Assembly: GCA_029243145.1 (NCBI GenBank) | Contig: JAQWSQ010000217.1 | Span: forward strand, 1-63,561 | DNA from: Planctomycetaceae bacterium | GTDB lineage: Bacteria; Planctomycetota; Planctomycetia; Planctomycetales; Planctomycetaceae | Length of the DNA stretch: 63,561 nucleotides | Direction: 5' to 3' | Part shown: positions 60,651-63,561 of the stretch, piece by piece | How positions within the stretch are numbered: position 1 is the first letter of the stretch | Layout: the number at the start of each line of letters is the position of its first letter | Program-made: the position numbers and the translations under genes | The notes under the pieces: model-generated | Told to the model about the DNA's origin: nothing | Database searches by the model: none | The model's input: only the letters and a program-made list of their open reading frames with translations

Positions 60651-61445
60651 TTACCTAGACGGGATCGGTTTCAGATCGTCGTCGCCGCCGGGAGCTTGTG
60701 GCTGTTTTTTCTGTGGCAACTTGGCTTGACCGAGGGATACGCCAGCACTCAGATGAGCCAGCACCAAACGGATGGAACGGATGCTGTCGTCGTTGCCGGG
60801 AATCGGCAAATCGACATCATCAGGATCCGAATCGGTATCGATCAAGGAAACAACTTTAATGCCCAGCTTGTGAGCTTCCCGAACCGCATTTTTCTCTTTA
60901 CGAGGATCGATGACGACCAATGCTTCTGGCATCCGGTTGAGTGTCCGAATTCCGTTCAGGTTCCGAAAGATTTTGCGTTTTTCACGCAATAGCGTCGATT
61001 GCATCTTTTTGGAAAATTTGTCCAGAGCGCCACTTTCTTCCATGGCTTCCAGTTCTTCCAGTCGTTTGAGGCGTTGACGAACGGTGCGGAAGTTGGTCAA
61101 TGTCCCACCCAGCCAACGTTCGTTGACATAAGGCATTCCGCAAGCTTCAGCGGCTTCCTGAACCGGTTTGGCGGCTTGTCGCTTTGTGCCGGCAAACAGG
61201 ATCAAAGACCCTTGAGAAGCGACTTTTTCGAGATATTTGCGAGCTCGCAGTAATCCGCGAACTGTCTCTTTGATATCGATGATATGGATATCATTGCGGC
61301 GACCGTAGATGTAAGGTCGCATCTTGGGATTCCATCGAGCCGCTTTGTGGCCGAAATGGACGCCGGCATCAAGAATGTCTTTAATGACAATCTTGCCGGT
61401 CTCAATTTTTTCTGGTGCTGGTGTTTCAGCCGCGTCAGTCGACAT
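60651..61445 (-). CDS. rpsB: 30S ribosomal protein S2
   Basis: Ribosomal protein of 264 residues. [53 protein letters not shown] and [15 protein letters not shown] are the family's motifs. An acidic N-terminal extension ([12 protein letters not shown]) and a Lys/Pro/Gln tail are slightly longer than in E. coli (241). AGGAGAGAG precedes the ATG. Confidence 0.98.
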   Translation of the reverse strand: MSTDAAETPAPEKIETGKIVIKDILDAGVHFGHKAARWNPKMRPYIYGRRNDIHIIDIKETVRGLLRARKYLEKVASQGSLILFAGTKRQAAKPVQEAAEACGMPYVNERWLGGTLTNFRTVRQRLKRLEELEAMEESGALDKFSKKMQSTLLREKRKIFRNLNGIRTLNRMPEALVVIDPRKEKNAVREAHKLGIKVVSLIDTDSDPDDVDLPIPGNDDSIRSIRLVLAHLSAGVSLGQAKLPQKKQPQAPGGDDDLKPIPSR

Positions 61446-61714
61446 AAACTCTCTCCTGATAAAGCCTTAAGGACTACCTTGAAACAGGACAATCGGGCTA
61501 AATCGAAATAAATCGTAAACGGCATCCCGATGCTCGAAACCATTTCGATGTCAACTCGGGATACGCGAACAAGTATAGTAACGTGTGAAGAGAAACCCGT
61601 CAATTCAGCGGAACTGAGTGACCAACCCGTAGAACGATTCCTGCTTTGCAAACCGACCGAGTCAGGCTAAATTCAAAATTGAGAGACTCATCCACAGCTA
61701 TACAGAGAATGATC

Positions 61715-62350
61715 ATGAATCGAAGACCACGACACGGCTATCTATTCACACATTGGTTGGTACTTCCGGCACTGATTCTGACAGGCTGTGGGTCTCAACC
61801 GTCGAATGAGGAAAAAATCCTGCCTCCCATTCAGACAGCCGCCTCTCAAAACAGACCTAAAGTCAGAACCAACACCAGCAGTCAGGTTTCGACATCGCCC
61901 CAGGCGGTCGACATTGAGGGAGTCACATTCACAATTCCCGCTGGCTGGAAACGAGCCGACTTAATGCCAGCACAAGCGGGAATCATCGCGGCTCGCTATC
62001 TCATCCCGGTGGACGGTGGCGAATTGCAACTGACATTTACCAAAGTGAGAGGTGGTATTGAGGCAAACTTTGCACGTTGGACACAGCAGATGGAACTAGA
62101 CACCGATCCGATTGAGGATCGTATTACGTTGTCAGAGGGTGACGCCTTCTGGATCGACTTGCGCGGAACCTATCGGGCTGGTGGAACCGGCTTCTCCAGT
62201 CCCGACCCGGAGTCTAATATTCGCATGCTGGGTGTCGGAATTCCCATCGGTAACGAAGAGTTATACTTGAAGTTGTTGGGGCCGACTGATCAAGTCGCTC
62301 AAATTGCGGATGACATCCGCAAACTGGTGAAGTCGGCAGACCTGCCGTGA
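61715..62350 (+). CDS. Hypothetical lipoprotein, 211 aa
   Basis: Exported protein with a lipobox: a basic start (NRRPRHG), hydrophobic run, then LILTGC, the lipid-attached Cys near residue 27. After a Ser/Thr-rich spacer comes a single folded domain with FTIPAGWKRADLMP and LTFTKVRGGIEANFARWTQQ, a pattern of many planctomycete envelope proteins; function unknown. ATG 61715 and 61709 are both possible. Divergent from rpsB, 270 bp away. Confidence 0.8.
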   Translation: MNRRPRHGYLFTHWLVLPALILTGCGSQPSNEEKILPPIQTAASQNRPKVRTNTSSQVSTSPQAVDIEGVTFTIPAGWKRADLMPAQAGIIAARYLIPVDGGELQLTFTKVRGGIEANFARWTQQMELDTDPIEDRITLSEGDAFWIDLRGTYRAGGTGFSSPDPESNIRMLGVGIPIGNEELYLKLLGPTDQVAQIADDIRKLVKSADLP

Positions 62351-62416
62351 GTTTGATTTCCTGACCGCCAGCTCTTCACCTTTTTCTTATTCACAATAAA
62401 ATGATCCTACGAAATT

Positions 62417-63561
62417 TTGCCAGAGCAACAAAAAAACCTGTTTGGTGAAGGCTTCGACGAGCCCGAGCCTTGGGAATTGGCGGCAGAAGAAGATCGCTGG
62501 GGCGCGGAAGTTGCGCTCAACGTCCCCATCGATCAGGTTTTCACTTACGTCGTCCCCGACCCACTCCGCGACAAACTCCATCCCGGACAACGCGTCAAAG
62601 TTCCCTTCGGTCGGGGTGGGCGAACGATGACCGGATTTTGTGTTCGAGTCGGTCCGGTCGGGAAAGTCACACGAAAGCTGAAAGAAGTTTCCGAAGTCAT
62701 CGACCGCGAGCCACTCATCAACCAGCACATGCTCGACCTGACCGAGTGGATCGGCAAACGGTATCTTTCCGGGTGGGGACAAGTTCTCGAATCGGTGATT
62801 CCCGCTGGCGTCAAAAAGTTGGCCGGAACGCGAGAGGTCAAACTCTATCAAGTTGCAGAAGGAGTGGACGCTGACGACTCGCGACTCACAAAAAAACAAG
62901 CCGGTACCGTGACAGCTTTACTCTATGCCGGTCGGCCCATGCAGGGAGATGAACTCGCCGACGCTGCCAATTGTGGAACCTCGCCTATCAAAACATTAGA
63001 GAAGAAAGGACTGCTTGTCACTCATAGCGAGCGACAGTCGGCATTCGAAGCCGACATCGGTCATGTCCAAAAAGAAGAAGACCTCCAGTTGCATGCAGAG
63101 CAACAAAATGCTCACAATCGGATTCTACATTCAGTACGCAATGGAGAGCACGAAACGATTCTCTTACACGGCGTCACCGGTAGCGGCAAAACGGAAGTTT
63201 ACATTCAGGCGATTCGCGAAGTGGTCAGTTATGGGCGGCAGGCCATTGTATTAGTCCCGGAAATCAGTCTCACGCCGCAAACTATTCGTCGTTTTCGGAG
63301 CCGCTTCGATTCAGTCGCCGTCCTGCATTCACACCTGACCGACAGCGAACGCCATTATCATTGGAAGCGGATCGCCAGTGGAGAAGTCCAGGTGATCGTG
63401 GGAGCACGCAGCGCGATTTTTGCACCGGCACCACGCTTGGGACTCGTCATTATCGACGAAGAACACGAAACGTCCTTCAAACAAGAAACAACTCCCCGCT
63501 ATCACGCCCGAGAAGTGGCTCGCAAGCGCTGCCAGATGTTGCGTGTGCCTCTCATCTTGGG
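62417..63561 (+). CDS. priA: Primosomal protein N' (PriA helicase), 5' part
   Basis: Replication-restart helicase, cut by the window's right edge after 381 codons. The 3'-DNA-binding domain (about 33-110; ALNVPIDQVFTYVVPD, VKVPFGRGGR) leads, then the helicase domain with Walker A GVTGSGKTE, VLVPEISLTPQT and the DEEH box IIDEEHETSFKQ. The frame opens after a TGA at 62402 and has no ATG before the domain: TTG 62417 gives MPEQQKNLFGEGFDEPEP, a plausible acidic start like those of related PriA proteins. The zinc-binding part lies beyond the window. Confidence 0.93.
   Translation, partial: MPEQQKNLFGEGFDEPEPWELAAEEDRWGAEVALNVPIDQVFTYVVPDPLRDKLHPGQRVKVPFGRGGRTMTGFCVRVGPVGKVTRKLKEVSEVIDREPLINQHMLDLTEWIGKRYLSGWGQVLESVIPAGVKKLAGTREVKLYQVAEGVDADDSRLTKKQAGTVTALLYAGRPMQGDELADAANCGTSPIKTLEKKGLLVTHSERQSAFEADIGHVQKEEDLQLHAEQQNAHNRILHSVRNGEHETILLHGVTGSGKTEVYIQAIREVVSYGRQAIVLVPEISLTPQTIRRFRSRFDSVAVLHSHLTDSERHYHWKRIASGEVQVIVGARSAIFAPAPRLGLVIIDEEHETSFKQETTPRYHAREVARKRCQMLRVPLIL

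Overview
The window looks like chromosomal DNA of a planctomycete (order Planctomycetales, probably Planctomycetaceae-like). The signs are three sulfatases, a giant Ser/Thr kinase fused to WD40 repeats with a DWG magnesium loop, VCBS-type surface repeats, PQQ-like propeller proteins with EF-hands, an NfeD-type membrane protease, long proteins and moderate GC. No phage, CRISPR array, rRNA or tRNA was seen. The assignment rests on gene content, not on a marker search.

Layout. 1-2.1 kb: 3' end of a VCBS-repeat surface protein. 2.2-8.2 kb: membrane kinase/WD40 protein. 8.2-10.7 kb: secreted sulfatase and a small unknown gene. 10.8-12.4 kb: DUF368 (PopT-like) membrane protein divergent from a zinc-ribbon protein. 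12.5-17.1 kb: clpC divergent from a Clp_N-ThiD2-ThiE fusion. 17.2-17.9 kb: unknown protein. 17.9-19.1 kb: gene-free island of palindromes and a dispersed repeat. 19.1-28.2 kb (minus): MarR regulator, TolC-like lipoprotein, MacA-like adaptor with EF-hands, MacB-like ATPase and permease, and an FAD oxidoreductase, a probable tripartite efflux operon. 28.6-31.0 kb: sulfatase convergent with DAHP synthase. 31.3-36.6 kb: pyruvate carboxylase, biotin ligase and GlpQ. 36.6-38.6 kb: FtsQ/POTRA-like protein, second copy of the dispersed repeat, and a broken REP-associated (RAYT) transposase. 38.6-45.1 kb: lysS, FKBP isomerase, PIG-L deacetylase, glycosyltransferase, sulfatase. 45.1-52.1 kb: NfeD protease and two PQQ-propeller proteins. 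52.5-57.9 kb: rpe, a histidine-phosphatase homologue without its catalytic histidines, accD, a small kinase and a UvrD/PcrA helicase. 57.9-61.4 kb (minus): rpsB, tsf, purH. 61.7-63.6 kb: lipoprotein and the 5' part of priA, which begins with TTG and has no ATG start.

How the genes work together. Most are housekeeping: translation (lysS, rpsB, tsf), purine, shikimate, thiamine and fatty-acid synthesis, anaplerosis with its own biotin ligase, proteolysis (clpC, nfeD) and DNA repair/restart (uvrD, priA). The accessory part is secretion and polymer degradation (sulfatases, PQQ-propeller proteins, efflux operon, surface adhesin).

The most unusual items are: the double Clp_N domain fused to thiamine-phosphate synthase next to clpC; the pseudo-phosphatase; the NfeD protein with two ClpP-like halves, the first carrying Thr at the nucleophile position; the EF-hand adaptor with an oversized TolC; and a hairpin family (variable arms, one shared 10-nt loop) together with a 0.46-kb inverted dispersed repeat, one copy of which abuts the RAYT remnant.
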